64,000 nucleotides of DNA, from positions 1,922,001 through 1,986,000 of the forward strand of contig NZ_JAPEMV010000001.1 in the NCBI RefSeq assembly GCF_026342355.1. The letters run 5' to 3'. Shown here in pieces: positions 52,193 through 59,809 of the stretch. The translations under genes and the position numbers were made by a program. Under the pieces are notes generated by a model, which ran no database searches, was not told the origin of the DNA, and worked only from the letters and a program-made list of their open reading frames with translations. Source of the stretch: Streptomyces sp. NBC_00249. Its GTDB lineage: Bacteria > Actinomycetota > Actinomycetes > Streptomycetales > Streptomycetaceae. Each line of letters begins with the position of its first letter. Position 1 is the stretch's first letter.

Positions 52193-52250
52193 GGGAACAA
52201 CTCTGCCGCCGGGCCCGGCGCCTGACATTGGAGCGCCCCGGCGTCCCCGC

Positions 52251-52273
52251 CCGGGGGCTAACCCCACCCCCGG
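52251..52273 (-). terminator. Weak hairpin between recX and the permease gene
   Basis: CCGGGGG (52251-52257) pairs with CCCCCGG (52267-52273) around a 9-base loop. It could end the recA-recX transcript, but the stem is short. Confidence 0.4.
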
Positions 52274-52292
52274 CCGCCGACCGGCCCCCGGA

Positions 52293-52850
52293 CTATCCGA
52301 AGCCGAGGTCCTCGGCGTCCTCGCCCTCCGCCTCCAGGGCGCGCCGCACCACCCGCAGGGCCATGCCCTCCGGGTACCCCTTGCGGGCGAGCATCCCGGC
52401 GAGGCGGCGGATCCGCTTGTCCCGCTCCAGGCCCCGGGTGGCCCGGAGCTTGCGCTCCACGAGCTCCCGGGCCGTCTGCTCCTCCTGCTCGGAGTCCAGC
52501 TGTTCCAGGGCCTCCTGCACGAGGGTGGTGTGGACCCCCTTGGTCCGCAGCTCCTGCGCGAGGGCCCGGCGGGCCAGCCCCCGCCCACGGTGCCGGGACT
52601 CGACCCAGGCCCCGGCGAAGGCGGCGTCGTCGATCAGGCCCACCTCCTCGTACCGGGAGAGGACCTCCTGCGACACCTCCTCGGGGATGCCCCGCTTGGC
52701 GAGGGCGTCCGCGAGCTGCCGCCGGGTACGCGGCATCCCGGTGAGCAGGCGCAGGCAGATCGCCCGCGCCTGCTCCTCGGGACTCTGGGGCGGCAGCTCC
52801 TGGCGGCCCTCCCGGCCGCCGCGCTCACCGCCCCTTTCCTGCTCCCGCAC
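52293..52850 (-). CDS. recX: Recombination regulator RecX
   Basis: A 185-residue all-helical three-repeat protein that inhibits RecA filament extension. The R-A-I-C-L-R-L-L-T and R-G-I-P-E-E-V-S-Q-E-V-L segments are typical. Its GTG start lies 3 bp after the recA stop, so it is coexpressed with recA. The N-terminal tail is Arg/Glu-rich. Confidence 0.93.
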   Translation of the reverse strand: MREQERGGERGGREGRQELPPQSPEEQARAICLRLLTGMPRTRRQLADALAKRGIPEEVSQEVLSRYEEVGLIDDAAFAGAWVESRHRGRGLARRALAQELRTKGVHTTLVQEALEQLDSEQEEQTARELVERKLRATRGLERDKRIRRLAGMLARKGYPEGMALRVVRRALEAEGEDAEDLGFG

Positions 52851-52853
52851 GGG

Positions 52854-53966
52854 TCAGCTCTTGGCCACGGCGGCCTTGGCCGTCGTCTTGGCCTTCGACG
52901 CGGGGGCGGGCACGGCTGCGGCATCGGCCGGAGCGGCGGCCGCGGCCTCGGCCGTGGCGGCGGCGTCCTTGCGGACACCCACGCCCAGCTTCTCCTTGAT
53001 CTTCCGCTCGATCTCGTTGGCGAGGTCGGGGTTGTCCTTCAGGAAGTTGCGGGCGTTCTCCTTGCCCTGGCCGAGCTGGTCGCCCTCGTACGTGTACCAG
53101 GCGCCGGCCTTGCGCACGAAGCCGTGCTCCACGCCCATGTCGATCAGACCGCCCTCGCGGCTGATGCCCTGGCCGTAGAGGATGTCGAACTCGGCCTGCT
53201 TGAAGGGCGGCGCGACCTTGTTCTTGACGACCTTGACGCGGGTGCGGTTGCCGACCGCGTCCGTGCCGTCCTTGAGGGTCTCGATGCGGCGGATGTCCAG
53301 GCGCACGGAGGCGTAGAACTTCAGCGCGCGGCCACCGGTGGTGGTCTCCGGCGAGCCGAACATCACACCGATCTTCTCGCGGAGCTGGTTGATGAAGATC
53401 GCGGTGGTCTTGGACTGGTTCAGCGCACCCGTGATCTTCCGGAGCGCCTGGCTCATCAGGCGGGCCTGGAGACCCACGTGCGAGTCGCCCATCTCACCCT
53501 CGATCTCCGCGCGCGGCACGAGCGCCGCGACGGAGTCGATGACGATCAGGTCGAGCGCGCCGGAGCGCACCAGCATGTCGACGATCTCGAGCGCCTGCTC
53601 GCCGGTGTCCGGCTGGGACAGGATGAGGTTGTCGGTGTCGACGCCGAGGGCCTTGGCGTACTCGGGGTCGAGCGCGTGCTCGGCGTCCACGAAGGCGACG
53701 GTGCCGCCGGCCTTCTGCGCGTTGGCCACGGCGTGCAGGGTCAGGGTCGTCTTACCGGAGGACTCCGGGCCGTACACCTCGATGACGCGGCCGCGGGGCA
53801 GCCCGCCGACGCCGAGGGCGATGTCCAGCGCGGTCGACCCGGTGGGGATGACCTCGATGGGGTCGTTCGGCTTGTCGCCGAGGCGCATGACCGCACCCTT
53901 GCCGAATTGCCGTTCAATCTGTGCGAGCGCGGCGTCGAGAGCCTTCTCGCGGTCGGTGCCTGCCAT
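52854..53966 (-). CDS. recA: Recombinase RecA
   Basis: A 370-residue RecA with Walker A G-P-E-S-S-G-K-T at 66-73 and the L1/L2 DNA-binding loops ([10 protein letters not shown] and [10 protein letters not shown]). A Lys/Ala-rich C-terminal tail is common in Streptomyces. ATG 53966 has GGTGGA upstream. It drives homologous recombination and LexA self-cleavage. An SOS-like box lies about 105 bp upstream. Confidence 0.98.
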   Translation of the reverse strand: MAGTDREKALDAALAQIERQFGKGAVMRLGDKPNDPIEVIPTGSTALDIALGVGGLPRGRVIEVYGPESSGKTTLTLHAVANAQKAGGTVAFVDAEHALDPEYAKALGVDTDNLILSQPDTGEQALEIVDMLVRSGALDLIVIDSVAALVPRAEIEGEMGDSHVGLQARLMSQALRKITGALNQSKTTAIFINQLREKIGVMFGSPETTTGGRALKFYASVRLDIRRIETLKDGTDAVGNRTRVKVVKNKVAPPFKQAEFDILYGQGISREGGLIDMGVEHGFVRKAGAWYTYEGDQLGQGKENARNFLKDNPDLANEIERKIKEKLGVGVRKDAAATAEAAAAAPADAAAVPAPASKAKTTAKAAVAKS

Positions 53967-54070
53967 GGGTTCCACCCGGTTTGCTTGAGTCGATCGCTTC
54001 ACGCCATTGACGCTAACGCCTGCCACTGACAATGCGCTCCCACGCCCGGTTCGGCTGTGGATAACCAATC

Positions 54071-54084
54071 AGAATGGATGTTCG
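54071..54084 (-). promoter_or_regulatory. SOS-like box of recA
   Basis: On the minus strand this reads CGAACATCCATTCT, close to but not matching the CGAAC-N4-GTTYG consensus. I recall the same GAACATCCATTC element described upstream of the S. lividans recA gene. It is weaker than the box at lexA. Confidence 0.68.
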
Positions 54085-54197
54085 ATTTCCCTGTCAAGCG
54101 CGCCACGCCCACCCCTCCACCACCCTGCGCCGAGCCCGTCGCAGAGGCCGTGTCCAAGCCCGCTCCGTCTGCGGCGGACCCGTGGGATGCTGTCGGC

Positions 54198-54635
54198 ATG
54201 ACCCTCGAGGACCTCGTCAGGCTGCGCCGTGCACGGGACGCGATGGACCGCGACTACGCGGAGCCGCTGGACGTCACGGCGCTGGCCAAGGTCGCCCTCA
54301 TGTCCCCCGGGCACTTCTCCCGCAGCTTCCGCGCCGCCTACGGCGAGACGCCCTACGGGTACCTGATGACCCGGCGCGTCGAGCGGGCGAAGGCGCTGCT
54401 GCGGCGGGGCGACCTGAGCGTGACGGAGGTCTGCTTCGCGGTCGGGTGCACCTCGCTCGGGTCGTTCAGCTCGCGTTTCACCGAGCTGGTCGGCGAGACC
54501 CCGAGCGCCTACCGGTCCCGCGGCCACGAGGCGGGCGCCGCGATCCCGGCGTGCGTGGCCAAGATCCACACGCGGCCGCTCAAGAACGGGAAGCAGGCCA
54601 GGACCGAAGAAGCGGATCACGCCGGGGCGTCCTAG
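54198..54635 (+). CDS. Small AraC-family regulator
   Basis: A 145-residue protein that is little more than the AraC DNA-binding domain. Two HTHs are visible: V-T-A-L-A-K-V-A-L-M-S-P-G-H-F-S-R-S-F near residue 25, and V-T-E-V-C-F-A-V-G-C-T-S-L-G-S-F-S-S-R-F near 75. ATG 54198 (M-T-L-E-D-L-V) is chosen; an in-frame ATG at 54057 is possible but its extension is Pro-rich. The TAG stop lies in the CTAG end of repeat B. It probably regulates the VOC gene that follows the repeat. Confidence 0.85.
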   Translation: MTLEDLVRLRRARDAMDRDYAEPLDVTALAKVALMSPGHFSRSFRAAYGETPYGYLMTRRVERAKALLRRGDLSVTEVCFAVGCTSLGSFSSRFTELVGETPSAYRSRGHEAGAAIPACVAKIHTRPLKNGKQARTEEADHAGAS

Positions 54636-54810
54636 GGCCTGTCGTCAAACTCCCGTCTGCCCCGCGACGCCTGGCACGCGCTCTCGCCGCACCGGGCGAA
54701 AGCCCAAGTACGTCCAGTACGCGGACTTCCGCCCGGCACGCCGAGAGCACGCACCAGACGCCGCGGGGCCGCCCTCCGGGCGACGACGCGAGTTTGACGA
54801 CAGGCCCTAG
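54632..54810. repeat. Palindromic hairpin element, copy B
   Basis: 179 bp from CTAG (54632-54635) to CTAG (54807-54810). The ends read CTAGGGCCTGTCGTCAAACT inward. In reverse complement it aligns with copy A over its whole length with only a few substitutions, and the two copies lie 51 kb apart in opposite orientation. The arms pair along nearly the full length around a central AGTACGTCCAGTACG tip. It separates the AraC gene from the VOC gene by exactly its own length plus 10 bp. No coding capacity is seen. Confidence 0.9.
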
Positions 54811-54820
54811 CCTCGAAGGC

Positions 54821-55237
54821 ATGGACATCAAGCTCTCGCAGTGCTTCATCGCCGTCGACGACCACGACAAGGCGCTCGCGTTCTACCGCGACGTCCTGGG
54901 CATGGAGGTCCGCAACGACGTCGGCTTCGAGGGGATGCGCTGGGTGACCGTCGGCTCGCCCTCCCAGCCGGACGTGGAGATCGTCCTCGAACCGCCGCTC
55001 GCCGATCCCAACGCCTCGGCGGCCGACCGGCAGGCGGCGGCGGAACTGCTGGCCAAGGGCATGCTGCGCGGGGTCATCTTCAGCACCGACGACGTCGACG
55101 CCGCCTTCGAGCGGATCCGGGACGCGGGCGGCGAGGTCCTCCAGGAGCCGGTCGACCAGCCCTACGGGGTCCGCGACTGCGCCTTCCGCGACCCGTCGGG
55201 GAACATGCTCCGCTTCAACCAGCCCCGTACGCGCTGA
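54821..55237 (+). CDS. VOC-family (glyoxalase/bleomycin-resistance-like) protein
   Basis: A 138-residue metalloprotein-fold domain with one full VOC unit: F-I-A-V-D-D-H-D-K-A-L-A-F-Y-R-D-V-L-G-M at the N-terminus, and D-P-S-G-N-M-L-R-F at the C-terminus. Function may be glyoxalase-like, dioxygenase-like or antibiotic binding. The start lies only 10 bp after repeat B, so its promoter or leader has been displaced or replaced by the element, and its ribosome site (AAGG next to ATG) is poor. Confidence 0.87.
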   Translation: MDIKLSQCFIAVDDHDKALAFYRDVLGMEVRNDVGFEGMRWVTVGSPSQPDVEIVLEPPLADPNASAADRQAAAELLAKGMLRGVIFSTDDVDAAFERIRDAGGEVLQEPVDQPYGVRDCAFRDPSGNMLRFNQPRTR

Positions 55238-55252
55238 CCCTCCCCGCGGCCG

Positions 55253-56092
55253 TCAGCCCGACCGGGCCTCCGGCGGGGGCGGCGGCTCTCCCCGCGGCCG
55301 CGGGGACGTGCGCGGCGGGTCCCGGTCCCAGCGCAGGGCGGCGATCGTGGCCGGGACCGCCACGAGGGCCCAGACGGCCACCGTCATCACCACAGCCGTC
55401 CAGCCGTCCCAGAGGCGTTGCGCCAGGAAGCCCGCGGCGAGCGGCACGACCACCACACCCACCAGCTTCGCCGCGCCGAAGGGCACCCGGGGCGGGCAGG
55501 GCAGCCCGGCCGCGCGGCGGCGGCCCCGCCGGGCGCTGCCGTACGCGGCGACGAAGGCGAGAGCGGCCGGCCAGCCGACGGCCAGGGCGAGCGCGGCGGA
55601 CATGGCGGCGCCCTCGTCCGGCTGCCCGGGGAGCGTCTCGCGGATCCCGTCGCGGCTGACGGAGACCTGGACGTCGCGCCAGGTGGTGACCTCCAGCCGG
55701 TCCCCCGCCCCGACGAGGTCCGCCAGTGGGCCCTGCGCGTCGAGGTCGATCCGCCGGGCGGCCGCCGGGGCGGGGGCGGGGGCCGCCAGCCGTACCCGCA
55801 GCACCGTCGCCTTGCCGCTCCTGACGCGCTCGGCGGAGAGGACGGTCGCGCGGGTCGTGCGCAGGCAGTCGGCGGTGTCGCGCGGCCCGGCCCGCGCCGC
55901 CCCGCTGTCGCACGGCCGGGCGTCGAGGTAGGCCCGCTCTTCGGCGACCAGCCCGGGGACGGTCAGGGCGGGCGCCGCCGCGAGCGTCAGCAGCGCCAGT
56001 CCGAGCAGCGCCCAGGCCACCGCCCACGGCCACCCCGTCGCGGACCGGCCGGACGACCGGTCCGGCCCCGTCTCCCCCGCCCGCGCGTCCAT
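55253..56092 (-). CDS. Membrane protein of unknown function
   Basis: A 279-residue protein. One hydrophobic helix (about 24-46) is followed by an external domain (50-160) with two Cys (C-D-S-G and D-C-L-R), then three more helices (about 165-185, 205-225 and 232-250) and a Pro-rich tail. AAGGGGG precedes ATG 56092. No known domain is recognised. Confidence 0.75.
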   Translation of the reverse strand: MDARAGETGPDRSSGRSATGWPWAVAWALLGLALLTLAAAPALTVPGLVAEERAYLDARPCDSGAARAGPRDTADCLRTTRATVLSAERVRSGKATVLRVRLAAPAPAPAAARRIDLDAQGPLADLVGAGDRLEVTTWRDVQVSVSRDGIRETLPGQPDEGAAMSAALALAVGWPAALAFVAAYGSARRGRRRAAGLPCPPRVPFGAAKLVGVVVVPLAAGFLAQRLWDGWTAVVMTVAVWALVAVPATIAALRWDRDPPRTSPRPRGEPPPPPEARSG

Positions 56093-56247
56093 CGCCGCAC
56101 CCCCTTCCGGAGCATTGAGCCACGCAGGGCCGGTTCCCCGGCAGACCGGTTTCCGGCAAGGTCGCACCCCTGCCCGGCTGCCGGGGTCCGGCAATCCGGC
56201 GGCCCGTCCGGCGTGACCCCGGTGCGGCCCGGGCCGTTGAGTGGATC

Positions 56248-56607
56248 ATGAATACTCGACGTATGACCGCAGCCCTGGGCGCTCTCGCCGCCACCGCGCT
56301 GCTGGCACTGTCCGCACCCACCGCCACCGCCCAGGCCGCCGCCTGCGGGGTGCTCTCCGACGGCCGGCTCCACTGCGGCAACAAGGCCGGCGCCAAGGGG
56401 TACGCGGACCGCTCCTACCGGTCGGCGACCCGCGGCACCCTCACCACCACCTACAGCTGGTTCCAGTGCTGGGGCCACGGCGACCCGCACCAGGGCCAGA
56501 ACGACATCTGGTACTGGACCCAGCTCGACAACGGCGCCTGGGGCAACGTCCCGGCCGTGGACGTCAACACGGGCCAGGACCCGGCCCCCGGTCTGCGCGA
56601 GTGCTGA
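56248..56607 (+). CDS. Small secreted protein
   Basis: 119 residues with a clear signal peptide (R-R then a Leu/Ala core, cleavage near A-Q-A-A-A). The mature part of about 88 residues has four Cys (positions 33, 43, 74 and 119), which suggests two disulfides. Aromatic-rich segments (Y-S-W-F-Q-C-W-G) resemble small SH3-like or carbohydrate-associated domains, but no family is certain. Confidence 0.75.
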   Translation: MNTRRMTAALGALAATALLALSAPTATAQAAACGVLSDGRLHCGNKAGAKGYADRSYRSATRGTLTTTYSWFQCWGHGDPHQGQNDIWYWTQLDNGAWGNVPAVDVNTGQDPAPGLREC

Positions 56608-56611
56608 GACC

Positions 56612-56653
56612 CCCGCTGCCGCCCGGCCCCGTCGGGGGCCGGGCGGCAGCGGG
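56612..56653. terminator. Bidirectional terminator between the small secreted protein and the protease
   Basis: A perfect 19-bp stem (56612-56630 with 56635-56653) and a 4-base loop lie between convergent genes. Confidence 0.88.
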
Positions 56654-56676
56654 CAGTCGTACGTGAGCCCGGGGCT

Positions 56677-57579
56677 CTACGGCTTCGGCAGGACGCAGCC
56701 GGCGCGGTTCAGGTCGATCTGGTTCCCGGGGCCGATGCAGGGGACGAGGGTGTACGTCTCCTGCGCGTAGTTGATGCCCTGGCGGACCGTCACGTTGCCG
56801 CTCTCGTCCACCTCGCACGGGTTGTTGTCCGTGCAGCGCTGCCCGTCCTCGTTGCCCGTGTTGTTGACCGCGACGACCTTGCCGGTCGTCGTGTCGATCA
56901 CCGGCGAGCCCGAGGTGCCGCCGATGGTGTTGCAGGACGAGGTGTAGCGGACCGAGTCCTTCCAGGTCCAGGCCCCCTCCTTGAGGCGGTACGCGAACCC
57001 GTCGACGTTGCAGCTGTAGGTCCGCTTCCAGTACCCGGACACCACCTTGATCGACGAACCCTGCACCGGGCGGGCGTCGTTGAGGGTGAGCGCGGCGATG
57101 GCGTACTGGCTCTGGATCTGCGCGTAGGTCTTGGTCAGCTGGTAGAGCGAGACGTCCGTGTCCGTCATCGTCCCGTACGCGATCTTGCTGGCGCGCAGCG
57201 TCGCGACCTTGGAGCCGGCGGCGTTGAGCAGGGAGAACGAGCGGCTGGACGGCCGGTTGACGAGGACCTCGCCGGCAGCCGGGAATCCGGTCTCCAGGCA
57301 GTGGCCGTTGGAGAGGACCAGCGCGGGGTCGTTCGGCTGGGAGTTCGGCGTGCGGACGACGGAGCCGGAACAGTTGCTGAGCGCGACCGTGCCCGCGTAG
57401 GTGACCGCTACGGCCGGTGCGGCCTGGGCGGTTGCCCGGTCCGCAGCCTGGGCGGTTGCCCGGTCCGCGGCCCGGGCGGTTGCCGTGTCCGCGTCCTGGG
57501 GGGTGGCGGCCACGGCCGGCGCTGCCGCCGCTCCTGTCAGGAGCAAGGAGAGCAGGAGACCGGCGAGAGGCTTCTTCAT
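56677..57579 (-). CDS. Secreted trypsin-like serine protease
   Basis: 300 residues: signal peptide 1-24, then an eight-residue repeat region (A-D-R-A-T-A-Q-A, about 33-55), then the protease domain. The triad is visible in L-S-N-G-H-C-L, D-T-D-V-S-L-Y and G-G-T-S-G-S-P-V. Several Cys pairs are present. GAGGGG precedes ATG 57579. The substrate is unknown; the repeat may be a short propeptide or spacer. Confidence 0.87.
   Translation of the reverse strand: MKKPLAGLLLSLLLTGAAAAPAVAATPQDADTATARAADRATAQAADRATAQAAPAVAVTYAGTVALSNCSGSVVRTPNSQPNDPALVLSNGHCLETGFPAAGEVLVNRPSSRSFSLLNAAGSKVATLRASKIAYGTMTDTDVSLYQLTKTYAQIQSQYAIAALTLNDARPVQGSSIKVVSGYWKRTYSCNVDGFAYRLKEGAWTWKDSVRYTSSCNTIGGTSGSPVIDTTTGKVVAVNNTGNEDGQRCTDNNPCEVDESGNVTVRQGINYAQETYTLVPCIGPGNQIDLNRAGCVLPKP
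57422..57493. repeat. 24-bp in-frame tandem repeat, three copies
   Basis: The unit begins GCCTGGGCGGTTGCCCGGTC and occurs at 57422, 57446 and 57470, with a few changes in the third. Each unit encodes eight residues near the mature N-terminus of the secreted protease, so copy number can change without shifting the frame. Confidence 0.88.
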
Positions 57580-57886
57580 GTGGGGGTTCCCCTCTGGTGA
57601 CGATGCGACCGAAGATCCTTCGGTTGTCATGCGCATTGTTGGTTGAGGGGGAGCAACTCACAAGAGGGCCTTGGCAGTTGAGGAAGGAGGGAGCGGGAGG
57701 GGCGGGCGCCGGGAACACCGGATCCATCCGCCCACAACCGCCCCAACACCCCACGAGGCGGTCGGAATGCAGCATTCCGGGGCGCATGACCCACGCCTCC
57801 GGGCTGACTCGGGACCCCCCTCCGGCGGCCGGTACTCTGCGGTGCCCCCGACCACGGGGAGCGCTCAATTCCGCTCAGGAGGACCC
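57580..57886. other. Divergent intergenic region (307 bp)
   Basis: The region separates the secreted protease from a conserved hypothetical gene. No palindrome, repeat or small gene stands out. Promoters for both directions must lie here but none is near consensus. Confidence 0.5.
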
Positions 57887-58312
57887 ATGGCCGTCAAGAA
57901 GGCCACGATCCAGCAGCAGGTGGCGACCGCCCTCGCCGAGGCCAACCCCGGCGACCGGCCCCTCGTCACGATCCAGGCCGTCGCGGGCCCCAGCGTGTGG
58001 CTGATGAGCGCCCTCGGCCTCATCGGCCAGGCGTTCCTCACCTACTACTTCGTCACCGTCACCGAGCAGGCCGTGGCGCTCCACAAGGCGAGCCGCATGA
58101 GCAACCGCCCGCAGGAGATCGTGTTCGCGATATCGCCCGCCGAGGCGGTCGGCACCATCAGCGAGATCAAGCGCAACGCCATCTGGAGCTCGTTCCACAT
58201 GCAGCTGCCGGGCCAGGCCAAGCCGACCCGGATGAACGTGCACCGCATCTGGCGCAACGAGATGGACCAGCTGCTCGGCCTGCTGACCGGCCAGGGCCAG
58301 CCCGCCGCCTGA
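57887..58312 (+). CDS. Conserved hypothetical protein
   Basis: 141 residues with an ideal ribosome site (AGGAGGACCC before ATG 57887). A hydrophobic stretch at about 35-55 (V-W-L-M-S-A-L-G-L-I-G-Q-A-F-L) may be buried or membrane-associated. The rest is mixed alpha/beta, with V-F-A-I-S-P-A-E-A near residue 85. No family is recognised with confidence. Confidence 0.75.
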   Translation: MAVKKATIQQQVATALAEANPGDRPLVTIQAVAGPSVWLMSALGLIGQAFLTYYFVTVTEQAVALHKASRMSNRPQEIVFAISPAEAVGTISEIKRNAIWSSFHMQLPGQAKPTRMNVHRIWRNEMDQLLGLLTGQGQPAA

Positions 58313-58378
58313 CGGCGCGGACGGACCGCCGGGCGGCGCGGGGGGTCACGTCCCCGGTCCCCCCGCTCCCCCGGCGGG

Positions 58379-58933
58379 TCACCACCAGTACACGGGGTAC
58401 CGCACGGCCCCCCGCCGCGCCCGTGACGCGGCCATCCCGGCCAGCACCAGCAGCACCGCCGCCCCGGCCAGCAGCGGCACGAACCGCACCGGATCCGGCG
58501 CCTGGAGCACCACCACCACCGTGGTCGCCGCCGCCGGCGAGTGCGGGGTCCGGGCCAGGGTCATGACCCCCACCGCCACGCCCGCCGCCAGCGCGGCCAC
58601 CCACGGCGCGTCCCCCAGCAGGGCCAGCCCCAGATAGCCGACCGCCGCGCACAGCAGGTGCCCCGCGACGACGCTGCGCGGCTGGGCCAACGGCAGCGCG
58701 GGCACCCCGTAGACGATCGCCGCGCTCGCCGCGATCGGCGGGATCAGCACCGGCTCGCGCAGCAGCGCGCCGATGCCCACGAGCGCCAGCAGCGCGGCCG
58801 CCGCGACGCCGCCGCTGTGCAGGGCGGTGGCCCGGGCGGGGGAGGCGGGAGCCGGGGCCCGCCCCGCGAAGGCGCGCAGGGCGGCGCGGCCCGGGTCCAC
58901 GGCCGTCCGGCCGGCAGTCGTATCGACACTCAT
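58379..58933 (-). CDS. HPP-family integral membrane protein
   Basis: 184 residues with about four to five transmembrane helices. The HPP family signature region reads P-P-I-A-A-S-A-A-I-V-Y-G and continues P-L-A-Q-P-R-S-V-V-A-G-H. Plant and cyanobacterial relatives have been implicated in nitrite transport; the role here is unknown. It is divergent from the Clp-N/HTH regulator, and the twin operators between them may control both. Confidence 0.82.
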   Translation of the reverse strand: MSVDTTAGRTAVDPGRAALRAFAGRAPAPASPARATALHSGGVAAAALLALVGIGALLREPVLIPPIAASAAIVYGVPALPLAQPRSVVAGHLLCAAVGYLGLALLGDAPWVAALAAGVAVGVMTLARTPHSPAAATTVVVVLQAPDPVRFVPLLAGAAVLLVLAGMAASRARRGAVRYPVYWW

Positions 58934-59000
58934 GACCGTCAGGTGTACGCAGCCCCCACATCCCGGACCTATACGCGAACCAGGAGCACCCCCGGACTGA

Positions 59001-59013
59001 CAACCGACGGTTG
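59001..59013. promoter_or_regulatory. CAACC-N3-GGTTG operator, copy 1
   Basis: CAACCGACGGTTG is a perfect 5-bp-arm palindrome. Its right arm overlaps the -35 (TTGACA) of the downstream promoter. Confidence 0.72.
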
Positions 59014-59040
59014 ACACCCTCCCGACCGTCAACCTAGGGT
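59011..59040 (+). promoter_or_regulatory. Promoter of the Clp-N/HTH gene, probably leaderless
   Basis: TTGACA (59011-59016) and TAGGGT (59035-59040) are 18 bp apart, a strong housekeeping-sigma match for Streptomyces. Transcription should begin about 7 bases after the -10, which is at or next to ATG 59048. Confidence 0.75.
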
Positions 59041-59042
59041 TG
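59030..59042. promoter_or_regulatory. CAACC-N3-GGTTG operator, copy 2
   Basis: CAACCTAGGGTTG has the same arms and spacing as copy 1 and covers the -10 element. The two copies start 29 bp apart. Confidence 0.72.
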
Positions 59043-59047
59043 CACTC

Positions 59048-59809
59048 ATGACGAACCCTTCCGTGGAACCCGTTCGCATGACCAATCCGGTACGCCTCGA
59101 CGACCTGATCGAGGCCATCAAGAACGTCCACAGCGACACCCTGGAACAGCTCAGCGACGCCGTCGTCGCCGCCGAGCACCTCGGTGACGTCGCCGACCAC
59201 CTCATCGGCCACTTCGTCGACCAGGCCCGCCGCTCCGGCGCCTCCTGGACCGACATCGGCCGCAGCATGGGCGTCACCCGGCAGGCCGCCCAGAAGCGCT
59301 TCGTCCCCAAGGCCGACAAGGAGGGCGACCCCGGCCTCGACCCGAACGAGGGCTTCGGCCGCTTCACCCCCCGCGCCCGCAACGTCGTCATGGCCGCGCA
59401 GAACGAGGCCCGCGCCGCCGGCAACACCGAGATCCGCACCGAGCACCTCGTCCTGGGCCTGACGGCCGAGGCCGACGGCCTCGCCGGCCTCGCCCTCACC
59501 GCGCAGGGCGCCGCGCTGGACGCCGTACGCGCCGCCGCGGCCGCCGCCCTGCCCCCGGCCGAGGCGGAGGTCCCCGACCTGATCCCCTTCGACGCCTCCG
59601 CGAAGAAGGCCCTGGAGCTCACCTTCCGCGAGGCACTGCGCCTGGGCCACGGCTACGTCGGCACCGAACACATCCTGCTCGCGCTCCTGGAACTGGAGAA
59701 CGGCACGGGCCCGCTCAGCGGCCTGGGCGTGGACAAGGCCGCCGTCGAGTCGACGGTCAGCGACGCCTTGGCAGCCGTACTCGGCTCCACGGACGGGACG
59801 GCGCAGTAG
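59048..59809 (+). CDS. HTH plus Clp N-terminal (ClpR) domain regulator-like protein
   Basis: 253 residues. The N-terminal helical region contains a likely HTH (W-T-D-I-G-R-S-M-G-V-T-R-Q-A-A-Q-K-R-F near 77-95). Two Clp-N repeats follow, F-T-P-R-A-R-N-V-V-M-A-A-Q-N-E-A onward and A-K-K-A-L-E-L-T-F-R-E-A onward, with T-E-H-L-V-L-G-L and T-E-H-I-L-L-A-L. No ATPase domain is present. It may bind the twin CAACC-N3-GGTTG sites and sense unfolded or ClpC-bound proteins. Its 3' end overlaps the convergent AI-2E family gene by 53 bp. Confidence 0.87.
   Translation: MTNPSVEPVRMTNPVRLDDLIEAIKNVHSDTLEQLSDAVVAAEHLGDVADHLIGHFVDQARRSGASWTDIGRSMGVTRQAAQKRFVPKADKEGDPGLDPNEGFGRFTPRARNVVMAAQNEARAAGNTEIRTEHLVLGLTAEADGLAGLALTAQGAALDAVRAAAAAALPPAEAEVPDLIPFDASAKKALELTFREALRLGHGYVGTEHILLALLELENGTGPLSGLGVDKAAVESTVSDALAAVLGSTDGTAQ

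Noticed and set aside
49197..52225. Two long plus-strand frames opposite the FtsX permease
   Set aside because: Ser/Arg/Gly-rich antisense shadows. The minus-strand protein has real transmembrane and FtsX motifs.
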